From assembly GCA_021795535.1 (NCBI GenBank), contig JAJYPG010000092.1:1-6029 (forward strand): a stretch of 6,029 nt of DNA. Direction: 5' to 3'. The position numbers and the translations under genes are program-made. Within the stretch, counting starts at the first letter, position 1. Every line of letters starts with the position of its first letter. This DNA comes from Planctomycetota bacterium (GTDB lineage: Bacteria > Planctomycetota > Phycisphaerae > WQYP01). Positions 1 through 5,727 of this stretch are shown piece after piece. The notes beneath the pieces are model-generated. The model did no database searches. It was not told where the DNA came from and worked only from the letters and a program-made list of their open reading frames with translations.

Positions 1-1
1 C

Positions 2-391
2 TGGCCGGACGATCACGGGGCCATGCTCAGAGATTCCATGCGGCAATTTCTGATTGTGGTTAAAGCCAACCACCCCACCTTAACCCGTTACCGCGCGGCA
101 TTGTCTTATGGCAACGCCGGGGCCGATTCCGACAATCCGGCCATACGCAAGCAGGCCCGTGCCATGCTTCGAGAACTCATGGATTGCGGCGTCAAAAATC
201 AATATACACAATACGCCCGCATGAATCTGGCGATTGATTTTTTTAATCGCGGCCATCATCAGCGGGCCTTTACGTTGATGGCAACATTCCATAAATCCGA
301 CGGCGTGTTTTACGCCATGTCCCGCTATTGGTTAAAGCGTTTTGACCATTCATACAAGTCGCGGGCATCTGCAAATTCAGGAGGCCGATAA
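2..391 (+). CDS. 3' end of a helical TPR-like protein (start lies upstream of the window)
   Basis: The frame is open to the left edge of the window, and the residues before the first ATG at 23 (WPDDHGA) read like ordinary protein. I therefore treat this as the C-terminal part of a longer gene and not as a 122-aa protein starting at 23. Counted from that ATG, the sequence is almost entirely helix-forming: roughly 40-56 (PAIRKQARAMLRELMDCG), 61-77 (YTQYARMNLAIDFFNRG) and 79-107. The middle segment has the spacing of small and aromatic residues typical of a TPR helix pair (A-x-x-L...FF-x-R-G). The last 15 residues are Ser/Arg/Gly-rich and probably disordered. It has no catalytic motif. TPR-like proteins usually serve as protein-binding scaffolds; which partner is unknown, although the exported protein encoded directly after it is an obvious candidate. 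The stop TAA (389-391) touches the next ATG, so the two genes are probably cotranscribed and translationally coupled. Confidence 0.7.
   Translation, partial: WPDDHGAMLRDSMRQFLIVVKANHPTLTRYRAALSYGNAGADSDNPAIRKQARAMLRELMDCGVKNQYTQYARMNLAIDFFNRGHHQRAFTLMATFHKSDGVFYAMSRYWLKRFDHSYKSRASANSGGR
379..384 (+). promoter_or_regulatory. Shine-Dalgarno AGGAGG for the 392 start
   Basis: A full AGGAGG lies 7 nt before the ATG at 392, inside the last codons of the upstream gene. It settles the start of the 449-aa protein and supports coupled translation across the TAA/ATG junction. Confidence 0.8.
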
Positions 392-1741
392 ATGCCGTTG
401 AATTGGAATCGCATCAGCAAATTATGGGGCGGGTCAGTCGCGCTGATCTGTCTGTTGGCGCTGCTGGTCGCCCCGCGTATGGTCCGGGCGGATGTGGTCA
501 CGCCCAATGGCACGATCAATTACACGGCGACCCGGTCGTTATCAGGCACGAATTATTACATCGCCAGTCCGACATTCGCGCCGCCTTCGGGTTATTCAAT
601 GGGCAAGGTGTCCAGTGGCAATTACGCCCAGCTTACCAATGCGGCCCCCGACGGCGCGACGCCGGTATTCAGTCCGAACAGCCCATCCGGGGCGGGCGTG
701 TCGATCATGTTCACGGTGGCCAGGGTTGGCGAAAAGTATCTGCTGGATGTTAATGGTATACTGACCACAGGCGGAAAGGGGAAAGGAAAAGGCACAATCC
801 CTTGGGCGGCCAATGAAATAAAAGCCACAGTGACGGCAGTCGCGGTGGCCACGGCCAATGGTGCCACGCAGACGAATATGAAGCAGAATTATCCGAGTCA
901 TGGCGATCAGAACTGGGGGATTGTCAAGAAAGTCAACACCTCTGTTATCGTGCGGGTGACGACAAGCCCCAACACGGACGCCGTCTGGAAACATGTGCAG
1001 TGGCAGCGTGGCTCGCCGGTGACGGGCCACGATAATGAACGGTCATATTCGACGGCGACATCGACGGAGTATAAGATCAAACCCACGATCAACGGGGTGG
1101 GTACCGAGCCAAGACTGAATCTCTGGGTGATTTGGTCGACGGTGACGATTGATCTGGTTGGGAAGATATCTCCGGACGACCAGGCAGCGGCCCTCGTGGG
1201 CGGAAATTGGCCCGCCAACATGGGTGGTGGTAATGCTCTCGGTCCGCTGAACTTTCTGCAGAACAACCATCTGATCGTGTACACAATCGGCAAATACGAA
1301 GCCAATGCCACGTTGGAGCCTTCCGGTGTGTGGGATGCGGTGGCAACCGGGGCGTGGGGAATGGACAGGACGGTGGATGCGGTCGCTTACGAAAATGGAG
1401 GCCATTACGTTAACGGCGTGTGGCAGCCCGGTTCGATTCCCACCTCCGGCCAAGATAACAGCGCAGCCTCGTGGCAGTACCTCAAGCCGACGGATAAGAA
1501 TGGAGGATCTATCTTTGATCTCGACGCCCCCGCACTCCATTCCGCGAACCGCACTTCGGAGGTGTACGCCAATTTTCAGGAATACGCCATCGTGACGCTC
1601 GATAAACAATACACTTGCTCAGATCAATCCAAATTTTATTACGAGGCGCGAGTGGATGGCGACATACCTTCCGTACCGCTCAATGCTCTGGGTAATGGCT
1701 CGATCACCTTGCCAAATATGCCGTTCTTCCCGAAACGATGA
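392..1741 (+). CDS. Exported beta-rich protein of unknown function, planctomycete/PVC type
   Basis: This 449-aa protein begins with a clear signal peptide: a basic n-region (NRISK), a hydrophobic stretch at about 13-27 (GGSVALICLLALLVA) and a likely cleavage after VRA at residue 33. The mature part is rich in Thr, Val, Gly and Asn and predicts as beta structure. Residues 65-155 look like an Ig-like module (APPSGYSMGKV...FTVARVGEKYLLDVNG), with a low-complexity GKGKGKG turn at 129-134. Residues 174-255 show the pattern NWGIVKK...TTSPNTDAVWKHVQWQRGSPV...LWVIWSTVTI. Residues 306-330 show ATLEPSGVWDAVATGAWGMDR, and residues 360-420 show the SWQYLKPTDK...IFDLDAPALH...CSDQSKFYYEARVDG region. I recall these blocks from uncharacterised secreted proteins of Planctomycetes and Verrucomicrobia; that is memory, not a search. 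No active-site motif is visible. The start is fixed by AGGAGG, and the gene is followed 22 nt later by the HEAT-like gene. An extracellular or envelope structural role is inference. Confidence 0.88.
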   Translation: MPLNWNRISKLWGGSVALICLLALLVAPRMVRADVVTPNGTINYTATRSLSGTNYYIASPTFAPPSGYSMGKVSSGNYAQLTNAAPDGATPVFSPNSPSGAGVSIMFTVARVGEKYLLDVNGILTTGGKGKGKGTIPWAANEIKATVTAVAVATANGATQTNMKQNYPSHGDQNWGIVKKVNTSVIVRVTTSPNTDAVWKHVQWQRGSPVTGHDNERSYSTATSTEYKIKPTINGVGTEPRLNLWVIWSTVTIDLVGKISPDDQAAALVGGNWPANMGGGNALGPLNFLQNNHLIVYTIGKYEANATLEPSGVWDAVATGAWGMDRTVDAVAYENGGHYVNGVWQPGSIPTSGQDNSAASWQYLKPTDKNGGSIFDLDAPALHSANRTSEVYANFQEYAIVTLDKQYTCSDQSKFYYEARVDGDIPSVPLNALGNGSITLPNMPFFPKR

Positions 1742-1746
1742 TCACC

Positions 1747-1756
1747 TTTTTTGGAG
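1747..1756 (+). promoter_or_regulatory. T6-GGAG ribosome-binding leader for the 1764 start
   Basis: Six Ts run straight into GGAG, 7 nt before the ATG at 1764. This selects 1764 over the longer in-frame start at 1656, which lies inside the preceding gene and would remove the N-terminal position of the signal peptide. The same T-tract-GGAG arrangement precedes the gene at 5007. Confidence 0.65.
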
Positions 1757-1763
1757 AAACATC

Positions 1764-2420
1764 ATGCAAAATAAATATCTTGCGATCGGATTGATTATCT
1801 TCTGTGTTGCCTCCATCGGTGTCCGCGTACGGGGCGGCTTGTCGCCTTCGCCGCGTAGCGACGTGCGCATTCCGCAGTTTCAGGGCATGAGCAATGGTGC
1901 CATCGAGTCAGTGGTGGTGCGTATCAGGAATGGGTATCTCGGTATGTCCAGCGACCTGTTGCGGCAGCTCCGGCAGCGCGGCCTGAAGAACAGGCCGGAG
2001 GCCGCGATAATTCACCTTCTCGGATGTATGAGGTCGGGTGGAGCGGTACCGCATCTTTTGAAGCGTATCACGTTTAGCTCTGCGATCCCTTTGGCCACGT
2101 TCCACCTTCCGGACGGTGGCGGAATTGTTGACGCAGCGTTTTGGGGGGAGCATCCTGCCGTTAATGCGCTGATTTCCATCGGCATGCCGAGTGTGCGTGC
2201 AGTATTGAAGGCTCTTCCGACAGAGGTCGTTCCGCTACGCCAACGGTTGATGGTACAGGTGCTGGTGGTTGTTGAAGGACAGGCCGTAGCAAAATTTCGG
2301 CTTAAGCTGCTAATAGCCAAAGCCGCAACTGCGGCGGTGAAGACCAATCTCACCGCAGCGCTCATCGATGTTGACGCGCCAATGCCACTGTCGGTATTGC
2401 GATCACGTTCCAGTAGATAA
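1764..2420 (+). CDS. Exported HEAT-like repeat protein
   Basis: This 218-aa protein starts with a hydrophobic export signal (MQNKYLAIGLIIFCVASIGV); the cysteine at 14 has no lipobox around it, so it is probably not a lipoprotein. The rest is helical. Residues about 45-101 (AIESVVVRIRNG...LRQLRQRGLKNRPEAAIIHLLGCMRSGGAVPHLLKRI) and about 129-205 (HPAVNALISIGMPSVRAVLKAL...RLMVQVLVVVEGQAVAKFRL...NLTAALIDV) have the paired-helix spacing of HEAT repeats. PAVNALISIG-PSV is a block I recall from HEAT-repeat proteins of planctomycetes. A less helical loop at about 103-128 (FHLPDGGG...FWGEH) separates the two halves. HEAT arrays bind other proteins; no enzymatic residue is visible. The gene sits 22 nt after the large exported beta protein and ends 6 nt before the ATG at 2427, consistent with one transcript. 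The start at 1764 was chosen for its GGAG and its signal peptide. Confidence 0.82.
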   Translation: MQNKYLAIGLIIFCVASIGVRVRGGLSPSPRSDVRIPQFQGMSNGAIESVVVRIRNGYLGMSSDLLRQLRQRGLKNRPEAAIIHLLGCMRSGGAVPHLLKRITFSSAIPLATFHLPDGGGIVDAAFWGEHPAVNALISIGMPSVRAVLKALPTEVVPLRQRLMVQVLVVVEGQAVAKFRLKLLIAKAATAAVKTNLTAALIDVDAPMPLSVLRSRSSR

Positions 2421-2426
2421 AATATC

Positions 2427-2483
2427 ATGGTCAACAATCGTCAGACCTTCTGCTTTTCACAATAACTCCTACAGTATTTCGTT
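2427..2483 (+). other. Interrupted 5' end of the following gene (ATG, signal-peptide codons, in-frame TAA)
   Basis: The ATG at 2427 is in the same frame as the 2484-3593 reading frame. It reads MVNNRQTFCFSQ, then TAA at 2463-2465, then LLQYFVLLFSDAAQAG. If the TAA is ignored, the whole is a convincing signal peptide: an Arg in the n-region, the hydrophobic core LLQYFVLLF and an AQA cleavage site before GKIRY. The simplest reading is that this is the ancestral start and that the TAA is a nonsense change (for example from CAA or GAA). A sequencing error, readthrough, or a 12-codon leader peptide are alternatives. I see no good ribosome-binding site before the ATG at 2427, which weakens the case somewhat. 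Confidence 0.5.
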
Positions 2484-3593
2484 TTGCTCTTTTCGGACGC
2501 GGCGCAGGCCGGTAAAATTCGCTACCCATTCGCCGCGTTCCTCCGCAATGACTGGACCACGCAAGGTGATTGGACCGCTCGTTATGGCCGGGAATACGCT
2601 CTGCTTTGCTCCGCCAACTTTGACCTGGATTTTCATGTTATCGCTCGCAATTACGGCGAGGAAGTTTATGGAATGGTCGGCCCGCATCACCGCAAATTTG
2701 AGTCCCTGCGCGAGTGGGAACAGTGGGCCGATACCGATGATCCACGATCCCTGTACATTCCGCAAATAGGCCACAGACGATGCACAATCTGCGATGATCA
2801 TGGAGAAACATACCCAACCACATTCCAAGGCCCGGATGTCTGGGATCGCGTCCATTTGAATAATCCAGGCCTGTATCGTTTGAGCCTCTATTTATTCAAC
2901 AAGGATGGCCATGACGGTACGAACCGCCAACGCGATTGGCGGGTTGAAATATTCCCTCTGCGAAGCCGTTTTGCGTCAGCGCTCAAGGTGCCGCTATTGG
3001 CGGCGCGGGCCATGCCGCAGGCTCGCCCGGCACTCCGCTGGGCGACTGCGGCCATGCGTGCTACGCCTTTGGCGCAAGCCCGCGCGGTTAATATATGGGA
3101 ACCAGTCTATACCCGGTTCGCCATTGCCGGTCCGGGCCAATACATGGTTCGCATTGTCCGCGGTTCAAGCATCAATACCGAAATCTGCGGAGTCTTCATT
3201 GACCGCGCTGATGCGCCGCGCACAGCCTTTGATGACAAGGCCATGACCGGCTTTGGCGGCGTGGATTATTGTCCACCACCCATGCCATCGGGCAGTCCGG
3301 TAGCACCGGCAATCCTGTCGCTTTGGCGTGCGGCAAAACATTCCTTTATCAACCTTCGGCAATACGCCCGATTCATGGCCTACCGCTACGCGATGACGCA
3401 TCACGCCCCGGCGGCATTATTAACTCGTTGGCGTTGGCGGCTGGACCTCTGGACACCTGCGGATCGCCAGTTGTTCGACAAAATGATGAACCAAGGCTTC
3501 TGGGCCATGCTCAAGGGCTGGAAGGGATTGAAGCAGTTCATGATCAAGACGCATTCCTTCCAGGAAAATTCAGGAAAACTGGGGAATCATTAG
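2484..3593 (+). CDS. Carbohydrate-binding-like beta-sandwich protein with helical C-terminal tail; 5' end probably damaged
   Basis: Only a TTG start at 2484 is available after the in-frame TAA at 2463, and it has no ribosome-binding site, so the N-terminus as written (369 aa) may not be the native one. Counted from 2484, residues 5-9 (DAAQA) look like the end of a signal peptide. Residues 23-43 (DWTTQGDWTARYGREYALLC) match the D-x-T-T-Q-G-x-W-x-x-x-YG-x-x-Y pattern I associate with galactose-binding-like sandwich domains of PVC secreted proteins. Residues 128-156 (PGLYRLSLYLFNKDGH...RQRDWRVEI) match the later YxxSLYxxxxD...VEI strand pair. Residues 213-240 (AIAGPGQYMVRIVRGSSIN...GVFIDR) close the fold. 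A CxxC (C100, C103) lies in a loop, and an Ala/Arg-rich helical stretch (about 162-202) sits between the strands. Residues 273-358 form a basic helical tail (LWTPADRQLFDKMM). The function is unknown. The middle of the gene is duplicated at the right edge of the window. Confidence 0.72.
   Translation: MLFSDAAQAGKIRYPFAAFLRNDWTTQGDWTARYGREYALLCSANFDLDFHVIARNYGEEVYGMVGPHHRKFESLREWEQWADTDDPRSLYIPQIGHRRCTICDDHGETYPTTFQGPDVWDRVHLNNPGLYRLSLYLFNKDGHDGTNRQRDWRVEIFPLRSRFASALKVPLLAARAMPQARPALRWATAAMRATPLAQARAVNIWEPVYTRFAIAGPGQYMVRIVRGSSINTEICGVFIDRADAPRTAFDDKAMTGFGGVDYCPPPMPSGSPVAPAILSLWRAAKHSFINLRQYARFMAYRYAMTHHAPAALLTRWRWRLDLWTPADRQLFDKMMNQGFWAMLKGWKGLKQFMIKTHSFQENSGKLGNH
2821..3106 (+). repeat. Copy A of a 286-bp direct repeat (inside the 2484-3593 gene)
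   Basis: This segment matches 5744-6029 at 280 of 286 positions with no gap (constant offset 2923). It covers residues 114-207 of the host protein, from FQGPDVW to NIWEP. Similarity stops abruptly on the left: CATTCC is shared and the bases before it are not. The right limit cannot be seen because copy B runs off the window. Confidence 0.97.
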
Positions 3594-3612
3594 CGTAAAG
3601 GTGTATGTTAAA

Positions 3613-4677
3613 ATGGGTGCCTACAAGATGAATTATTTGAGATTGAGTCGGTACGAATGGCCTCGGCAACTGGTGAGACTTTTTCAAAACTCTGGCTGGA
3701 CTGTGGCTATTACCACCTTGGCATTAACTATCGCCACAGTGGCCCATTTCGCAGGCAGCGCCGGCTACGTGCAGGTCTTTGCGAATATGGAGCCATTCAA
3801 TCCCAACCCTACGAAGGTTAATAATGCCTCCATAGCCGTCCTTCGTGTATTTTATTACCCACCCTCTGGTGTACCGGAAGGCGACCTTTCCGCTCTTTAC
3901 GATTGGTCCCTCGCGCAGGTCCAATTTAAATCGCTTCAGGCCGATGCGTATGGCTCCCCGCCCCCGAATCGTTATACTGATTCCATTGCCCCTGCGCAGC
4001 CATCGGTGCAATCGGGCGCGATGCTTACATTTACGCCGAAGATTGCGGGCTATTGGGAGGTTTCGGTGAACTGTTCAGTTGTCGTATTGGATACAAAAAC
4101 CGGCGAGACTTGGACGGATGAACCTGGCACCGGCGGTGCCGGGCCACAGGATTTGACGAGTGCTATAGTCACTTTTTCACCCAACCCGGTCGTAACCGGG
4201 GCCGATAAGAAAAATCTCGGCGCTATTTTCGCCCCGGTCACAGCGACGGTGCAGCCAGCCGACCTGACAAGTAAAATCAGTCTCAACACTTTCATTGATA
4301 GCGGAACTGGCAGCGCTGGCGTGGAAAATTCAAAGCCCAATGCGGCCACAGGGACGATACCTTTCGATCTTTACGGGATAAACGGAACATCGAAAACCAT
4401 GCCACAAGGAGATATTGAGTTGGACGCGAAGGACGGCTCAACAGTATTAGGCACTGTTGAGGTTACGGTTGTGATTCCCGCCGCAATTGGCACGCCGCAT
4501 CCGACATTTAATGGCGCGGTGACACCAGTGAATGTTGATCTCAGCGCGACCAGCGTACCGTCGGATTCGTCGGTCCCGGCGGGTGAGGTTCTGCTTGGAA
4601 CCTTGGTCGAAACCACTCAATCAATCCCTGTCATCGATCAGTTTGGGAAAAGCCTCAACAGCGTCTATAATGGTTAA
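3613..4677 (+). CDS. Exported Ig-like beta protein, C-terminus cut off by an in-frame TAA
   Basis: Three starts are possible: GTG 3601, ATG 3613 and ATG 3628. I prefer 3613 because AAAGGTG (3597-3603) lies upstream at a tolerable distance; 3628 has GGGTG 8 nt before it and cannot be excluded. From 3613 the product is 354 aa. A long basic n-region (LRLSRYEWPRQLVRL) precedes a hydrophobic export segment at about 29-48 (WTVAITTLALTIATVAHFAG). The remainder is beta-rich and Pro/Thr/Asp-rich with Ig-like strand patterns: about 135-160 (GAMLTFTPKIAGYWEVSVNCSVVV), 183-215 (TSAIVTFSPNPVVTG) and 279-345 (LGTVEVTVVIPAAIGTPHPTFNGAV...VPAGEVLLGTLVETTQSIPVIDQFGK). I recall the last block from planctomycete secreted proteins. 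The TAA at 4675-4677 falls within a DQFGKSLNSVYNG...AVYEGFDGSF unit that continues in frame after the stop, so this product is probably truncated. No catalytic residues are seen. Confidence 0.75.
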   Translation: MGAYKMNYLRLSRYEWPRQLVRLFQNSGWTVAITTLALTIATVAHFAGSAGYVQVFANMEPFNPNPTKVNNASIAVLRVFYYPPSGVPEGDLSALYDWSLAQVQFKSLQADAYGSPPPNRYTDSIAPAQPSVQSGAMLTFTPKIAGYWEVSVNCSVVVLDTKTGETWTDEPGTGGAGPQDLTSAIVTFSPNPVVTGADKKNLGAIFAPVTATVQPADLTSKISLNTFIDSGTGSAGVENSKPNAATGTIPFDLYGINGTSKTMPQGDIELDAKDGSTVLGTVEVTVVIPAAIGTPHPTFNGAVTPVNVDLSATSVPSDSSVPAGEVLLGTLVETTQSIPVIDQFGKSLNSVYNG

Positions 4678-4965
4678 GCGGTTTATGAAGGCTTCGATGG
4701 ATCGTTTGTAGACATCAACGTGACAGTGAACTCCGGGAACTACCCGGACCATGTTGGTTACGAAAAAGACGGCGGAATTGAACTGCCAGCGGGGAATCCC
4801 AAGTCACTCGCTTGGCCGACCAGTACGAGTCATTATCCAATCCCTAGTCCACAAACAAAGACCACAAATACGTCTGTGCAAATCGCTGGATTCACCCTGA
4901 ATCCGAGCGTGGTGAACCGGACAGTCAGTTACAACAATCCCGTATTGACGATCAAATGGCCCTGA
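4678..4965 (+). pseudogene. Severed C-terminal 95 codons of the Ig-like protein gene
   Basis: This stretch is in the same frame as the 3613-4677 gene and follows its TAA without a break. It reads AVYEGFDGSFVDINVTVNSG... through PAGNPKSLAWPTSTSHYPIP and LNPSVVNRTV to NPVLTIKWP, then TGA. The composition and the final NPxLTIxWP strand fit the end of a secreted beta domain. The DQFG...Y-x-G-x-x-V-x-E unit is split by the TAA. The only in-frame start is a GTG at 4720 with no ribosome-binding site and in mid-domain, so an independent 81-aa gene is unlikely. Together with the upstream part, the restored protein would be about 450 aa, close to the 449 aa of the exported protein at 392-1741. A nonsense mutation (e.g. 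CAA to TAA), a sequencing error and readthrough are all possible. Confidence 0.75.
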
Positions 4966-4972
4966 TTATATA
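4945..4972 (+). promoter_or_regulatory. Candidate sigma70-type promoter for the 5007 gene
   Basis: TTGACG (4945-4950) and TATATA (4967-4972) are separated by 16 bp and lie across the end of the Ig-like gene. Transcription would start near 4979, giving a leader of roughly 28 nt with the GGAG in place before the ATG at 5007. The -35 box matches TTGACA at 5 of 6 positions and the -10 box matches TATAAT at 4 of 6. Boxes this good arise by chance, and planctomycete promoters are less well defined. Confidence 0.4.
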
Positions 4973-4986
4973 CGTATGCACTTTTA

Positions 4987-4997
4987 TTTTTTTGGAG
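4987..4997 (+). promoter_or_regulatory. T7-GGAG ribosome-binding leader for the 5007 start
   Basis: Seven Ts are followed directly by GGAG, 9 nt before the ATG at 5007. It favours 5007 over the in-frame ATG at 4956, which overlaps the end of the preceding frame, has no ribosome-binding site and would put 17 extra residues before the signal peptide. Confidence 0.65.
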
Positions 4998-5006
4998 CGT
5001 AAACTG

Positions 5007-5717
5007 ATGCGAACAAAAACTTTGGCAATTACGTTAATTGTAGTAGCTTCTGCCGCGTGGTCTGCGTTTGGAGCAACCTCCGCATCCACAAGGAATCTGC
5101 CAAACATATATTTTGTCGACCTGGAATCGCAGGTCCATTCCAGATTCCACCTTACGTTTGCGGAGGAAGATATTGTCGGTGACGGAAAATGGGGCCTCGG
5201 CGGTCTGCGAGTGCCAACGCTGCCTCCCGGCATTTCCCGATCAGAACTCCTCGGCTTCCTCAAGAAATGCATTCCCGGCTATAAAGTGTGGCCTGACCGG
5301 TTGAACAGATCGGTTATCCATGTTGTCGCGAGGAAATTATTGCGACTAGAAAAAAACCAGCTCAACACAGATATCACCTACCATGGCAAGGTTAGCCTGG
5401 ATTACCTTGAGTCGCATATTTTGCCCAAATTCGTGACGGGCGTTCGGTTTTTTAACTCTCCCTTTGATGCCGGAGTTAAGTCCATCCCGTACTTTCCCAA
5501 TCTGACGCCCTACAAAACACCGCTGACCTTCCGAATAAAAGGGGTTCCATTACGCCGCTTTCTGACAACGGGCATAAAATATAACCAAGATGCAAAACGG
5601 CTTGGACCCTGGCTCTGGCAGGCGACATACCAATACCGCGATGGAAAACTAACCGGCAATGTTCAGGTGGTCATTAGTGCGACTCCCGATGTTCCTACGC
5701 CCAGCAGACGACATTGA
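5007..5717 (+). CDS. Exported protein of unknown function, two small alpha/beta modules
   Basis: This 236-aa protein has a standard signal peptide (RTK, then LAITLIVVASAAWSAFG) with probable cleavage after G22. The mature part seems to hold two related alpha/beta units. The first spans about 33-110 (IYFVDLESQVHSRFHLTFAEEDI...SRSELLGFLKKCIPGYKVWPDR...SVIHVVARKLL). The second spans about 128-224 (KVSLDYLESHILPKFV...TPLTFRIKGVPLRRFLTTGIKY...GPWLWQATYQ...VQVVIS). The series beta strand, short helix and strand with PLTFRIKGVPLRRFL resembles the small STN or secretin N-terminal fold, where a strand precedes an LREAL-type helix. That is a weak resemblance only, and no secretin or TonB-receptor barrel follows. 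No catalytic motif is visible. The gene has its own GGAG and possibly its own promoter. The tail (TPDVPTPSRRH) is probably unstructured. A 26-nt gap separates its stop from the repeat copy at 5744. Confidence 0.8.
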   Translation: MRTKTLAITLIVVASAAWSAFGATSASTRNLPNIYFVDLESQVHSRFHLTFAEEDIVGDGKWGLGGLRVPTLPPGISRSELLGFLKKCIPGYKVWPDRLNRSVIHVVARKLLRLEKNQLNTDITYHGKVSLDYLESHILPKFVTGVRFFNSPFDAGVKSIPYFPNLTPYKTPLTFRIKGVPLRRFLTTGIKYNQDAKRLGPWLWQATYQYRDGKLTGNVQVVISATPDVPTPSRRH

Positions 5718-5727
5718 CTATTATTGA

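Noticed and set aside
1043..1609. 188-aa open frame on the minus strand
   Set aside because: It lies wholly opposite the well-supported exported protein gene at 392-1741, has no ribosome-binding site that I see, and its product (Arg/His/Cys-rich) looks like a shadow translation.
2371..2399. Promoter-like TTGACG with a box 17 bp downstream before the 2427 ATG
   Set aside because: The -10 candidate (TATTGC) matches only 3 of 6 positions and the whole lies inside the HEAT-like coding region.
2368..2769. 133-aa plus-strand frame overlapping the HEAT-like and sandwich genes
   Set aside because: It runs out of frame through two better-supported genes, and its product (basic, Ser/Arg-rich) has no domain-like pattern.
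2990..3004. Small hairpin GCCGC-TATTG-GCGGC in copy A, one pair longer in copy B because of a silent G to A change
   Set aside because: It is a short stem in GC-rich coding DNA with no T-tract. The change is silent and probably incidental.
3561..3580. Tandem CAGGAAAA-TT-CAGGAAAA-CT near the end of the sandwich protein gene
   Set aside because: These are only two 8-bp units in coding sequence, too short to call a functional repeat.
2463..4677. UAA reassigned to an amino acid, explaining both in-frame TAAs
   Set aside because: TAA also ends the 2-391 and 1764-2420 genes at positions that look natural. I know of no bacterial lineage with sense UAA. Mutation, error or local readthrough is simpler.
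4720..4965. Independent 81-aa gene starting at GTG 4720
   Set aside because: It is in the same frame as the upstream gene, starts in mid-domain and has no ribosome-binding site. It is better read as the tail of the interrupted gene.
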